Assembly: GCA_016719385.1 (NCBI GenBank)
Contig: JADJZA010000006.1
Span: forward strand, 186,001 to 250,000
Direction: 5' to 3'
DNA length: 64,000 nucleotides
From: Candidatus Microthrix subdominans
Lineage (GTDB): Bacteria > Actinomycetota > Acidimicrobiia > Acidimicrobiales > Microtrichaceae
The translations under genes and the position numbers were made by a program. Under the pieces are notes generated by a model. The model saw only the letters and a program-made list of their open reading frames with translations, did not search any database and was not told the origin of the DNA. This document shows, one piece after another, positions 38,665-51,100 of the stretch. Position 1 is the stretch's first letter. Every line of letters begins with the position of its first letter.

Positions 38665-39227
38665 GAAGTTCATCACGAAGCCTGGCGTCAGCTCTGCGGC
38701 GCCGGGCAGCATTGAGGTCCAGTGGAGCTTTCTCAACGATTGCTATTGCATTCGTGCTCCTCGCCCTCACCGTTCCTATGGTTGTCATCGCTGAGGCGAC
38801 TTTGGTCTCCGCTCGTCAAGCAAGCGGCAACGCTTTGGGCCAGGAGAACCTACGCGCCGTCGACGGCGCAATGTCTGATGTCATCAGCGAGATACGCCTC
38901 GGTCCAGGTGCCGCAAGGGCGGGTGGAGGCTGCCAAGGTGATCCTCTGGCATCGACGGCCAACTTTGATCGAGAACAATCTCGACCGAGCCAGGGCGACT
39001 TTGCCATCCAAGTTCGCTGTTCCACACAGAAGATGAACGATGCGGGTCGGGTGCTGGACCTCGAAGCGTATGTCGGTTCGACCAAGCTTGGGGAGTCTCG
39101 GGTTCGGTACGTTGATATGCTTGGTGCCAACCCTGAGCCAGGATTCGAAATGCTGGTGTGTGACTGGCAATTGGGTAAAGATATAGAGCCCTTGGCCGAA
39201 TGTCCCAACGTGTCGGCGGGTCCCTAG
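38661..39227 (+). CDS. PilX-like minor pilin/TadE-like protein
   Basis: 188 residues from ATG 38661 (ATGA overlap). A basic N-terminus leads to one long hydrophobic segment FSTIAIAFVLLALTVPMVVI and then VDGAMSDVISEI. It lacks the canonical GFTLIE motif and its Glu at +5, as in PilX-type proteins. The remaining part is Cys-containing and hydrophilic. It closes the triad with the two preceding prepilins; minor-pilin role inferred from position and layout. Confidence 0.6.
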   Translation: MRSSSRSLASALRRRAALRSSGAFSTIAIAFVLLALTVPMVVIAEATLVSARQASGNALGQENLRAVDGAMSDVISEIRLGPGAARAGGGCQGDPLASTANFDREQSRPSQGDFAIQVRCSTQKMNDAGRVLDLEAYVGSTKLGESRVRYVDMLGANPEPGFEMLVCDWQLGKDIEPLAECPNVSAGP

Positions 39228-39273
39228 ACTAATGTACCTTCGTTTCATAGCTTTTTGTGGCTTCCTAAGCTAG

Positions 39274-41089
39274 CCGCGATCCGGCACGTTTCTTCGTTGG
39301 TGGCGGTCTGAAGCCTGTTTTGGTGTGATGGCGGGTGGGTGTGGGTGTGCTGGGCTGCTCGGGGTGGGTTTGGGGTGTTGGTGGCTGCCTGTTTGGTGTG
39401 GTGAGGGCTGTTCGGGTTGGTGTGTGGGGTCGGTGAAGCAGCCCGGCCGGGTGTTCCCGGCGGGTCGCTGATTTGCCGGGGGTAGCGGGCGGTCAGATCC
39501 GGAGGGGTGTGGGGGTGGCCATGGTGCGGAGTCGTTGTCCGGCTGTTCGGAGGTGGGGGTTCCATGGCCAGTGTTGGGGCCAGAGGGTCCAGGTTTGCCG
39601 GTTGCGGACCCGGAGGATCGCCGGGGTTCCGAAGAGGCAACGTCTCAACTTTTTGGGGTGGGCGTGTTCGAACTCGGTGCCGGCGAGGAGGTCGAGTTGG
39701 AACCAGCGGCAGAGGGTGTGGGCCCAGCCGACCATTGAGGTCCAGACCTTGTTGCGGGCGGTGTCGGGGAACGGGAACCGTTCGAGCCCGGTGGTTTTGA
39801 GGCGTTTGATGTTCTCCTCGACGTGGGCGTGTTCGCGTTGAAGCCGGTCGATCTCGAGTGCCGAATCGTCGGGGAGATCGCAGATGATGATGGTGTGGCG
39901 CCAGCCGTTTGTGTCGAACATCCGCTGTTGGGCACCGGGGTGTAACGGTTCGCGTCGGATGACGATCCGGGTGCCTGGCGGGTAGTGAACATCGAGGCTG
40001 TCCTTGGGACGTCCTTTGAGGCCCACCCATTTCGCGATCGACGGGTAGTTGGTGACCTCAACGACCTGCGCAGCACGGGCGTCAACATCGGGATCGTTGC
40101 CGTCCCAGTCGACGTTCCGGGGCCGCAAAGCGTTCTCCCAGCCGGTGTTGTCGCCGAAACCGAGGATCACCGAGCTCAAGATGTTGTTCGACCTGCCGGT
40201 CACACAAAACCGCAGGTTGCGGTCCGACATGTCCCACAAGAATCCGAGGGTGTGACCGGCCGAGTCGGAACGAACCAGGATCTCGTTGGCCGCTTCGGTT
40301 GGGACGGCGCCGGGGCGATGTGACCGGGCGACACTCTCGGGCAACGCGTCCAAGCCGTCGTCGATGATCCCAACCAGATCGACGATCGTGTTGGCGCCGG
40401 CGTTGCCAGGCCGGTGCTCAACGGCGAGGGCCTCGCCGGAGCAGTCAGCGAAACACGCGACCGGGTGGAACCCGAACCCGCGTTTGTAGTTGCCCTTCGC
40501 GTCTTCTTTTTCTGAGTGCACCGGGGTGAGGGTGGCGTCGATATCCAAGATCACCCGACGGCCGGGATCGGACCAGCCATGCTCAGCCCACACCCTGGTC
40601 CGGGCCTGCCGCATCACGCCGCCGACGGCGTTGGTCGCCCCGGGTGTCTCCGCGAGGTCGGCGACCATCCGCCGGAACGTCGTGTCTGAACCAACATCAC
40701 CCAACACGCCTCCTGCGGCCTGCAGCATCCCGAGATCGGTGCAGCAATCCCCGCCGGCGTTCAACATCAACAAGCTGTGGACCAACAAACCGCCCCGGTC
40801 AACGACCGGGATCCCCGGGCCCGAATAGGGCACAGCGCCGGCGAATCCGCCGGTCAAACCGAGGCGGTCGGCGTACTCGGCGACCGGCCCCAGGCCAGCC
40901 AACGCGACGATCTTGTCGGTCTCAACCTCGCCGTCATAGCGCACCGATTCCGACGCGCTATGTTGCACCTGACAGATGCGTCCCATCCCAGCCTCCTTGT
41001 GGTTCTCAACACCCTCAAGTTTGCTGGAACGGAGCGCATTTGTCGCGTCCGAACCTAATTCTTCACGGTCTCAGCGTGCCGGATCGAGG
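39274..41089 (-). mobile_element. IS1380-like element, copy 2 (intact)
   Basis: 1816 bp with inverted ends CCGCGATCCGGCACG and CCTCGATCCGGCACG, flanked by CTAG at 39270-39273 and 41090-41093. In reverse orientation relative to copy 1, 12 kb away. It was inserted 8-11 bp before the start of the FG-GAP gene, separating it from the preceding pilus gene. Confidence 0.92.
39493..40986 (-). CDS. IS1380-family transposase
   Basis: 497 residues, beginning MGRICQVQHSASESVRYDGE. DDE-type transposase with VILDIDATLTPVHSEKEDAK (first catalytic Asp region), EILVRSDSAGHTLGF (second Asp) and a C-terminal basic part. Uninterrupted, in contrast with the decayed copy at 27275-28754, so it may still be active. 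Family assignment rests on the overall layout and the 4-bp target duplications. Confidence 0.88.
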   Translation of the reverse strand: MGRICQVQHSASESVRYDGEVETDKIVALAGLGPVAEYADRLGLTGGFAGAVPYSGPGIPVVDRGGLLVHSLLMLNAGGDCCTDLGMLQAAGGVLGDVGSDTTFRRMVADLAETPGATNAVGGVMRQARTRVWAEHGWSDPGRRVILDIDATLTPVHSEKEDAKGNYKRGFGFHPVACFADCSGEALAVEHRPGNAGANTIVDLVGIIDDGLDALPESVARSHRPGAVPTEAANEILVRSDSAGHTLGFLWDMSDRNLRFCVTGRSNNILSSVILGFGDNTGWENALRPRNVDWDGNDPDVDARAAQVVEVTNYPSIAKWVGLKGRPKDSLDVHYPPGTRIVIRREPLHPGAQQRMFDTNGWRHTIIICDLPDDSALEIDRLQREHAHVEENIKRLKTTGLERFPFPDTARNKVWTSMVGWAHTLCRWFQLDLLAGTEFEHAHPKKLRRCLFGTPAILRVRNRQTWTLWPQHWPWNPHLRTAGQRLRTMATPTPLRI

Positions 41090-41434
41090 CTAGAGCCGAA
41101 ATGTCGTCTGGTTGGCTTGACAGGAAATCGGGGGTTCGACTCCGAATTGCCGCCGGGGCATTGATGGCGACAACGATGCTGGCTGCTTGGGCTGCAACCC
41201 GTGACATGAGTGAGGAATCACCCGACAGGGCTGATGCTACAAGGGCCACGACGGCCCCTAGGTGGCTGGTGTCTTTCGGGGTGGCCTGAGGGCTGGGCCG
41301 GATGGTGGGGCTGGCTGTGACAGCGCTTGGCTGGGCTGGCTGGCGGGTGTTTGGGCTGGGTGGGAGTTGGGTCGGGCCGGTCGTGATGCTGTGGTGGGGG
41401 CGTGGGGGCGCCGTCGGGGGTTTCTCTTGGTCTT

Positions 41435-43097
<1,663 letters not shown>

Positions 43098-44927
43098 ACA
43101 TCGCCCAACATGGGCACCATTTTGCCAGACCCGAACCTAAATCGCGAGCCTCAACCCCGACGCGAAAGACACCAGCCACCTAGCGAAACTACAACCACGT
43201 CAGATAACGGGGTTGCGAGTGAAAGACCCAGTGACCTCATCGGCGGCGGATACTTCAAGTTTGATGAGGTGGCATCAGATATTGGTCTTCGAGATCTTCC
43301 GGAAGAAGCTCCGAGTAATATCGGGGCGTTTGTTGGTGGTGCATCGGTGGGGGACTACGACGGCGATGGGAAACTCGACCTCTTTTTAACAAACTTCAGC
43401 ATCTCTGATCGCCTCTTCCGTGCTACCCCAGAAGGAAACTTCGTTGATGTCACTGCAGATTCTGGATTGATTGTGAGGACTGGGTCACCGGCCGACGGCG
43501 TCGGCTCGGCGGCATCGGTCTGGGCTGATATTGACGGCGACGGCGCATTGGATTTATTCGTTGGTGGAGTGGGCGACCAGGCGAACCAACTCTACGTGAA
43601 TGATGGAGCCGGAGGCTTCACGGAGGAGGCAGAGCGTAGGGGAGTCGCCGACATGTTCACCGTGACCAAGAGCCAGCCTTTCGCGGCACACACGGTTCTT
43701 GGCTCAGCATTTGCTGATTGGGATAAGGACGGAGATCTAGATCTGATGTCGGCGCATTGGCAGCCACCCCTTTGGACTGTCGCTGATCAAACTGGTCCCA
43801 CCTCAGGGAATAGTATTTGCGCGAAAGAGCGTCCTGGAGACAGCTTGTCAGGTGAAGCTTTGAATTATCACGAGAGGGCCACGTCCAGATTCTGGGAGAA
43901 CAATGGCTCCGGAACCTTCCGTGATGTCACTGACAAGATGGGCGTTGATCTACGAGGCGTGTCTGCATTCACGCCGGTATTTGCGGACTTCGACGATGAT
44001 TCCTGGCCAGACCTGTTCTTAACCGGCGACTTCTGCACAAGCCGCCTCTTGCGAAATACCGGCGATGGGTTTGAAGATATTACGGTCAAATCTGGACTCG
44101 GAACGGATGAGAACGGCATGGGGTCGGTGGTGGATGATTTTAATCAGGATGGTCACATGGACTGGTTTGTGAGCGGCATCGCCCCTGGCGTGAATGGAGT
44201 TGGGTGTGTAAAGGCAAGACCGGAGGTGGGTTGCAGCGGCAACCGGCTTTGGTTTGGAGATGGTCTGGGCGGGTTCGAGGACGTTACGGACGAGTTTGGG
44301 GTGCGTGACGCGGGTTGGGCTTGGGGCTCGGCCGGTGAGGATTTCAACAACGACGGTCGTCGAGATCTCGTAGTTGTAGGTGGCTACAAGGACGCTGGAT
44401 CCGGGATCGACCGAGACCCGAGCATCGCCGAGGCGTCCCGCTTCTTCGAAGCTGGGCAGTCTCATATCTGGCGCAATTCGGCTGCTAGTCCATGGGTCGA
44501 GAGCGGTCTGACGTCCGGAGCCATCAGCCCACAGCACGCCAAGGCCCTGATCCCTTTTGATCAAAACGATGATGGATTGCTCGATCTTCTTGTGGCCAAT
44601 AGCGATGGAGCGCCCAGCTTGCTTTTGAATACGACGGAAGGTGGCGGTCACTGGCTGAAAATCGTATTGCGAGATGAGACGACATCCAATACTCAGGCCG
44701 TTGGTGCTCGGGTTCGTATTGTAGCACAGAAGGGCGCCCCTGAGTGGATTGGGGAGGTAAGAACCGGAAGCGGATACCAGAGTTCGGGGCCTGGAGCGTT
44801 GCACATTGGGTTGGGAGATACGTCCTACGTCGACTCGTTTGAGGTTCGGTGGCCAGATAGTGAGGTGTATGAACAATACAAAGTCGGCTCAGTTGACCGC
44901 CTGGTCTTCATCACGAGAAACGAATAG

Positions 44928-45591
44928 GGTTGATGGTTAAGATTAGGAGCTATGCTGGCTTACGTCAGTGGATCCTTGGATGATAGGTGCTATCAGGTAC
45001 GGGCACAACACTTGCAGGTATGGGCACAATGCTTGCGAGCCGTATGCTGCTGAGCCGATTGCGGGATAGCATTCCGAGGGATGACGGGTGAGGGGCGCAA
45101 TCGGTATGGTTCAATGAGTATTTTCCGAGCAATAGATATCCGCAGGTGGACAATTGGGTAGTCAGAGCATTGCTTCTTAGGGTGGTCCTAGTCGTCCCAG
45201 CACTGGTGGGTTGTTCAGCGTAAAGTCAAAGGAAGCAGGAACGGAGGGCAGAAGGCCGAGCCCAGCATGACTGACGCTCCCCATATCACACTCTGCGTTG
45301 GCGACAGGCGACCTGTTCGAGCGAAGCTGTTGCGCTATCAGCTCCGTTGATGGCGGAGCTTGATCGGGACCAAAGGCGGAACTGGTGCTGTTGAGCGTTC
45401 CTATAAGGGGGGTGAAGGGCCCGACACGATAAGCGATCGCCTTGGTGCTTTGGTCGGGCAAGAGACGGCGTGAACTTGTGGGGGATGGGGTTTGAGTTAG
45501 GGTGCCTTTACTCAGCTGTAGGTTCGATTCGAGCAGTTGGGTACACTGAATAGTCGGCTGCGAGAGAAGGTCACTGTTGAACGGGGATTCA
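44928..45591. other. 660-bp gene-free stretch
   Basis: Lower-GC segment between the FG-GAP gene and the acyltransferase-like gene. I see no convincing gene on either strand. It contains two tandem copies of CAGGTAYGGGCACAAYRCTTG (44994-45014 and 45015-45035) and an inverted repeat CCGATTGCG (45055-45063) with CGCAATCGG (45096-45104) around a 32-nt loop. Confidence 0.55.
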
Positions 45592-46248
45592 ATGATTTTC
45601 AGGCAGAGGGTGCCATCAACAAAAGCGATCGAACCGAGCGTCCATGTCGTCATGGGCGACCCGCTGTTGTCGCGAGCCACCGAGCTGTATCGCCAAGGAC
45701 TGATCGAGGCCGGGGTGGAGGGGGCAGCGGGCGCGGTGCCACCGCCGCTGCGGCCACTTGGCCGCACTTCGTTTCACGTGGTGGTGGCGCCTTCGGCCGA
45801 ACCGGCGGGCGCAATGCAGGCCACGGTTGGCACTCTCGACCAGCTGTCCCTCGGGGCTTGGATGGAGCGCGATAAGCAGCCCCACGGCCTCATCTGCGAG
45901 TGCACGTCGATCGCCGTCGTCCCCGGGGCTCCGGAGGGCACCACCGAGCTGCTGTACCGATCGGTGTACGTCTTTGCGCGTCGACACGGCGCAGAGAACC
46001 TGGTTGCAGCGGTCGACCCGATGACCCTCGACATCTTTCGAGAGGAGTACGGCATTCTGTTTCGGGCACTGGGCCCGATCACCACCCGCCTGGGCTTCGA
46101 TTCGTTGACGGTCGGGGAGGAGCTGGGCCTGCTTGAGGCCGGCCTGCGCGCCCAGCGCCCCGACTTCTACGACTTCCTCACCGAGCCGTTTACCGACAAC
46201 GAGCGTCATCGGTTTGGCCTCGGCCCCAGGATGGGGACGTTGGCCTGA
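45592..46248 (+). CDS. GNAT/N-acyl amino acid synthase-like protein
   Basis: 218 residues from ATG 45592. The segment HGLICECTSIAVVPGAPEGTT followed by YVFARRHGAENLVAAVDPMT and the IFREEYGILFRALGPI part resembles the acyl-CoA or acyl-carrier-binding half of GNAT-fold and FeeM-like N-acyl amino acid synthases. No cofactor residue can be assigned safely. It has no obvious operon partner. A tentative identification. Confidence 0.5.
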   Translation: MIFRQRVPSTKAIEPSVHVVMGDPLLSRATELYRQGLIEAGVEGAAGAVPPPLRPLGRTSFHVVVAPSAEPAGAMQATVGTLDQLSLGAWMERDKQPHGLICECTSIAVVPGAPEGTTELLYRSVYVFARRHGAENLVAAVDPMTLDIFREEYGILFRALGPITTRLGFDSLTVGEELGLLEAGLRAQRPDFYDFLTEPFTDNERHRFGLGPRMGTLA

Positions 46249-46353
46249 GGCCAACGGGCTACGGCACCCGCTTGGGCAGCGGCCAGACTGAGCAGGTCGA
46301 CCGAGCCGGAGGAACACCGCAGCGATGAACCCGACGATGCAGATAGTCCGCTG

Positions 46354-47229
46354 ATGGGCGCCGTGTTTGGCGCCAGCGCCGTTGCGGTGATCGTGTTGAT
46401 GTTCGTCACCTGGGTGGCGTCGGTGTTTCTCTCCGACGTGAGCATCGTCGACCTGGTGTGGGGCCTGGCGTTTGTCATCGTCGCCCACACCGCCCGGGCG
46501 GCCGGCGACCCCAACGCACGCATCGACCTGCTGACAGCACTCGTCACCGTCTGGGGGCTCCGCCTGTCCGGCTACCTGCTGTGGCGTAACTGGGGCACCG
46601 GCGAGGACAAGCGCTACGTGGCGATGCGCAAGCGCTTCGGCGACAAGTTCTGGTGGTTCAGCCTGATCCAAACCTTCGCGCTTCAGGGCGCGCTGGTGCT
46701 GATCGTGTCGCTGCCGGTGCAGCTGACCGCCGCCGGCGACGACGTGGCGCTGGGGTGGGTCGCCTGGCTGGGTGTGGCGGTGTGGTTGGTGGGCTTCACC
46801 TTCGAGACGGTGGGCGACGCCCAGCTGGCCCGCTTCAAGGCCAAGCCGGAGAACGAGGGCCAGGTGATGGACAAGGGCCTGTGGCGCTACACCCGCCACC
46901 CCAACTACTTCGGCGACTTCACCGTGTGGTGGGGGCTGTTCCTGGTGTCCCTCGCCGCCGGCGGCTGGTGGGGCATCATCGGGCCGATCGTGATGAGCAC
47001 CTTCCTGCTGCGGGTGTCGGGCGTGACCATGCTGGAGCGGACGATCACCAAGCGTCGGCCCGGCTACGCCGACTACATCGCCCGCACGTCCACCTTCTTC
47101 CCCTGGCCGCCCAAGTCGTCGTCCGCCAGCGAGGACGACGATACGGGCGACTTCGACACCGAGAGCTTTGTCGCCGAGGATGCTCCCGACGCATCGAGTG
47201 CCCCCGACAGCAAGGATGACCCCTCGTGA
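46354..47229 (+). CDS. DUF1295 (steroid 5-alpha-reductase-like) membrane protein
   Basis: 291 residues. Five or six hydrophobic helices, with the DUF1295 signatures SIVDLVWGLAFV, RLSGYLLWRNWGTGEDKRY and the C-terminal GLWRYTRHPNYFGDFTVWWG, the H-P-N-Y-F motif conserved also in isoprenylcysteine methyltransferases. The last 40 residues are acidic and disordered. Function unknown; reductase activity on steroid-like or isoprenoid substrates is only suggested. It overlaps the next gene by four bases (GTGA). Confidence 0.82.
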   Translation: MGAVFGASAVAVIVLMFVTWVASVFLSDVSIVDLVWGLAFVIVAHTARAAGDPNARIDLLTALVTVWGLRLSGYLLWRNWGTGEDKRYVAMRKRFGDKFWWFSLIQTFALQGALVLIVSLPVQLTAAGDDVALGWVAWLGVAVWLVGFTFETVGDAQLARFKAKPENEGQVMDKGLWRYTRHPNYFGDFTVWWGLFLVSLAAGGWWGIIGPIVMSTFLLRVSGVTMLERTITKRRPGYADYIARTSTFFPWPPKSSSASEDDDTGDFDTESFVAEDAPDASSAPDSKDDPS

Positions 47230-48008
47230 CCAACACGCCTCCCGCCGACCCAGACCTGCTGGCGGCCGCCCGCCGTTTTGCCGCCGAGGCGGGTGCGGTG
47301 ACGCTTGAGTGGTTTCGCAGCGGCGAACTGGACCTGGAGCACAAGGGTGACGGCACGCCGGTGACCGCCGCCGACAAGGCGTCCGAGGCCCGGTTGCGCC
47401 AGCTGATCGGCGAGTTCGCCCCCGAGGACACCATCCTCGGTGAGGAGGAGGGCCACAGCCCCGGTTCGGGCGAGCGCCGCTGGATCATCGACCCGATCGA
47501 CGGCACCAAGGCCTTCACCCGGGGCGTGCCGTTGTACTCGACGCTGGTGGCGGTCGAGGACCAACACGGCCCGGCGGTGGGCATCATCGAGCTGCCGGCG
47601 CTGGGCCAAACCGTGTTTGCCGGCCGCGGCCTTGGCTGTTTTGTTGCCGACTCGCGGGGCGAGCGGCCCGCTCGGGTGAGCACCACCGCAACGATTGGTG
47701 ATGCCCTGCTGTGCACGAGCGGCTTCGGGTCGTGGAACGCCGAGCAGGTCCAGGCGGCGCACTCCTCTGGTGCGCTGCTGCGCACCTGGGGCGACGGCTA
47801 CGGATATGCGATGGTGGCCACTGGAGTGGCCGACGCGATGGTCGACCCGGTCGTGGCCGAGTGGGACGTGGCCCCAATGTCGGTGATCCTCACCGAGGCC
47901 GGCGGCCGATTCACGGCGCTCGACGGCCACGAGGGCGCCGATCGTGGCCACGGGCTTGCCACCAACGGCCTGCTGCACGACCCATTGGTCGAGCTGCTCC
48001 ACATCTGA
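47226..48008 (+). CDS. inositol-monophosphatase-family phosphatase (HisN-like)
   Basis: 260 residues. Mg/Li-dependent sugar-phosphatase motifs: TILGEEEGH, WIIDPIDGTKAFTRGVPLYSTL (metal ligands D-P-x-D-G-T), and C-terminal VAEWDVAPMSVILTEAGG. In actinobacteria related genes encode histidinol-phosphatase HisN or inositol-1-phosphatase; which substrate is used is not clear. Linked to the DUF1295 gene by overlap. Confidence 0.86.
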   Translation: MTNTPPADPDLLAAARRFAAEAGAVTLEWFRSGELDLEHKGDGTPVTAADKASEARLRQLIGEFAPEDTILGEEEGHSPGSGERRWIIDPIDGTKAFTRGVPLYSTLVAVEDQHGPAVGIIELPALGQTVFAGRGLGCFVADSRGERPARVSTTATIGDALLCTSGFGSWNAEQVQAAHSSGALLRTWGDGYGYAMVATGVADAMVDPVVAEWDVAPMSVILTEAGGRFTALDGHEGADRGHGLATNGLLHDPLVELLHI

Positions 48009-48179
48009 CACCCTGTTGGGTATTCGGTCGTTCGCTGAATCGCCTTCTCCGGCCGTGTGCGACTTCTCACGCCGAGCTGGGGTGAGTTCCGTCACTGATA
48101 GCGTTTAAGTGAACGCCTGTGTACTGTGCGTCCAATCCCCCAGCCATCTGGCGGATTGCGGCCCCGGGAAGGCCTGAGC

Positions 48180-51100
48180 ATGCCAGACCTCAAGGTCTCC
48201 TCGATGATCCATCGGCTGAAGAAGCGCGCTGCCCGCAGCGGCGGCCGTCGCCAGGCCGCATTCACACTGATCGAGGGCCTCGTGTCGGTGGCGATCACCT
48301 CGATCGTGGTGGTGGGGCTGATGGGCGGCGTGATGACCGCCCTCAAGTCCAGCGCCCTTCAGCGGCGCTCGGCCATCTCCCAGGTGGAGCTTCGCAACCT
48401 CTCCGAGGCCTTCAACGACGCCCCGTACGTCGCCTGCGCCAAGGCCTCAGACTACGCCGACGCGTTCAAACCGATCACCGGGTTCGACATCAAGGTCGAT
48501 GCCGTCACCGGCTGGGAGGACGGCTCCAACCCCGCCACGTTTGCGGCGTTCGCATCCAACTGCGCCAACGCCCGGGCCGACACCGGCCTGCAACGGATCG
48601 AGTACTCGGTGTCGATGGACGCCGGCGAGGGACGGCTGGAAACGCGTAAGCACTCGATGCTGAAGCGCTACGACGGAACCCTCTCGGAGCTCAACCAGCA
48701 GGTGCCGGCGCCGGGGGTCCGCTGCAACATCACAGCAGACGAGGACACCTTCCTGGATCAGGCCGCTCCTGGCGCCAACCACGGCGGCGCAGTGTCGGGA
48801 CGTGGCCGGTGAGGCTGGGGCCAAGCGTCAGGCGCTGGTGCACTTCGACCTTCGTCCCGGCGACGCCAAGTGCGACGACGGCACGCCCATCCCCAAGAAC
48901 AGGGCGGTTCGATCTGTCGAGCTGCGCCTCTACACCTGGCAGGTGACGGGGACTCCCAATTGCGACACGGCCTGCAACCACGCCCTCCGCCGGGTGACCG
49001 GGGACTGGAACCAGGGCACGGCAACCTGGGGCAGCGCCCCGATGGTGGACGCCAACCCGACCGCCAAGTTCAAGCACGGCTCCGGCGCCGGCGACTCACC
49101 GCCGCGGCACCAGGTGATCACCGGCGCCAATCTGGACAACGACACCTCGCTCTTCTACCAGGCGGCGGCGTTTAACCGTGGCTGGTCGATCGAGCAGGAT
49201 TGCGGGCCGTCCGGCCTGGACTGCCAGGCCGATGCACCGGGCTTCCGGATGCGCACCCGTGAGTGGCCCAACGAGTCGCAGCGCCCGGTGCTGTCGATCG
49301 TGTTCATGCCCAACAACGACGCAGGTCTGCAACTGCGGAACTTGGGCAACAACGCCTGCGCCTCGATCGACAACGGAAACTTCGCGGATGGTGTGTCGCT
49401 GATCTCGTTGGGCTGCGCCGGTCGTCCGGACCAGCTGTGGGAGTACACCGCCGGCACGGATGCTGGTCAGGGGCAATTTGAGGCCGTGAGCTCGGCGTTC
49501 TGCCTGCGGGCCAACGGCTCGGCGGTTTCGATTCAGCCTTGCAACGGCGGTTCCACCCAGCAGCGCTGGGACATCGTTGGCCTGGAGATCAAGTCCCGGT
49601 CCAACCCCAACCTGTGCCTGGCCGCCGGCAAGAAGTTGGGGAGCCCACTCGTCGTCCAGACCTGCAACGGCCTGCCGGAGCAGCAGTGGGCCTTTGGGCC
49701 GCCCGCCACGTCGGTGCCCAGCCCAGCCATCCGGCTGACGGCCCTCGACACAGGCGGACAGGCGACTGGTGACTGCGCCGACATCGAGGTTCGTCGAGGA
49801 GACGACCCGTTCCCCAGGCACAGCCCGGAGGTTCGGTGGACCCAGACGTTCCCGTGCCTGGGGGCAGCGCGAACCAACCAGCAGTGGAACATGTCTCCGG
49901 ACGGCCGTTTCGTCAATAAGAAGTTCCCCGGCAACTGCCTGGGCTACGACGGCAAGATCGCGGCGGTCGAGGTGTGCAAGCAGGGCGGCGGACAGCTGTG
50001 GGTGGTCGAGGGAACCCAGATCCGCAACATCCAGGCGAGCAGGGCGGCCGGCGTCGACCGCTGCCTCACCGGGTTTGGCGGCCGTCAATGGTTGGAGCTG
50101 GCGAACTGCGACCCCAACCGCACCGGACAGGCGTGGTCGCTGGACCCCTTCGATGCCCCGGCGATGGCCACCGCCGTGCAGCTGCGCAACAACAAGCACG
50201 GCGACTGCCTGGAAACCAACGGGGCGGTCACCGAGGGTCAATGGATATGGACCCAGCCTTGCGGCGGCCTCGACCGTCCGGCCCAGTCCTTCGTCCAGCT
50301 GAAGACCAACGAGTGGGTGTCGCTGGCCAACCCGGCCATGTGCATCACGACGCGTGGCGGCGCCGGCCTGCAGGCGTCGGAGTGCGCCCGACTCATTGGT
50401 GACGCCAACACCGTCCCCAACAACCCGACGCAGCAGTGGACGACCACCAACCTGAGCCAGTTCAAGCGGGCGACCGTCGCAACCTGCGCCCAGGGCAACG
50501 GCAACTTCCAGTACGCCACCCAGGTTGGGTGTGCCACTAGCGGGGATATCTCCGCGCAGCAGTGGAGCCCCGAGGAGCTCGGGACGGCCACGTCGCAGCT
50601 CCGCCAGATGCGCAACCTCGACAGCAATAGCTGTGCCGACCTGCGAACCGGCGCCAACGCCATCGCCTGGCCGTGCGGCGGGCCGGACCGGGCCATCCAG
50701 GGGGTGCTGCTGGCGAAGGTCGGCGACGACTTCGAGCTGCGGCTGGCCGACAACCCCAACCTGTGCCTCGACGTGCAGAACGGTGGCACCGAGAACGCGG
50801 CCGTGGCGCCGATCGGCTGCAACTACGGCGCCTACCAGCGCTGGACGCTGTCGGCCGACGGCCAGCTGAAGACGAAGGCTCCCGGCAACCGCTGCCTCCA
50901 GGGCGGGTTGGACAACGCCCCGCTGGCGATGAGGGACTGCAGCACCGCAGCCGCCCAGCGCTGGGAGTTTGAGGCGCCGACCGACACCCGGCAGCTAAAG
51001 CGGATCCGCAACATCGACACCGGCAACTGCCTGGACGTCGTCGGCACGGTGACCCAGAACCAGGCCTACACCGGCTTCCCCTGTTCGGGTGGAGACCGGC

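Noticed and set aside
45177..45767. 196-residue open frame on the minus strand
   Set aside because: Overlaps the start of the plus-strand acyltransferase-like gene, has no SD or recognisable domain, and composition is Ser/Pro-rich as expected from a shadow frame.
45769..45778. GTTTCACGTG, half of a parS-like site
   Set aside because: Only one arm matches the 14-16-bp palindrome and it lies inside coding sequence; chance match.
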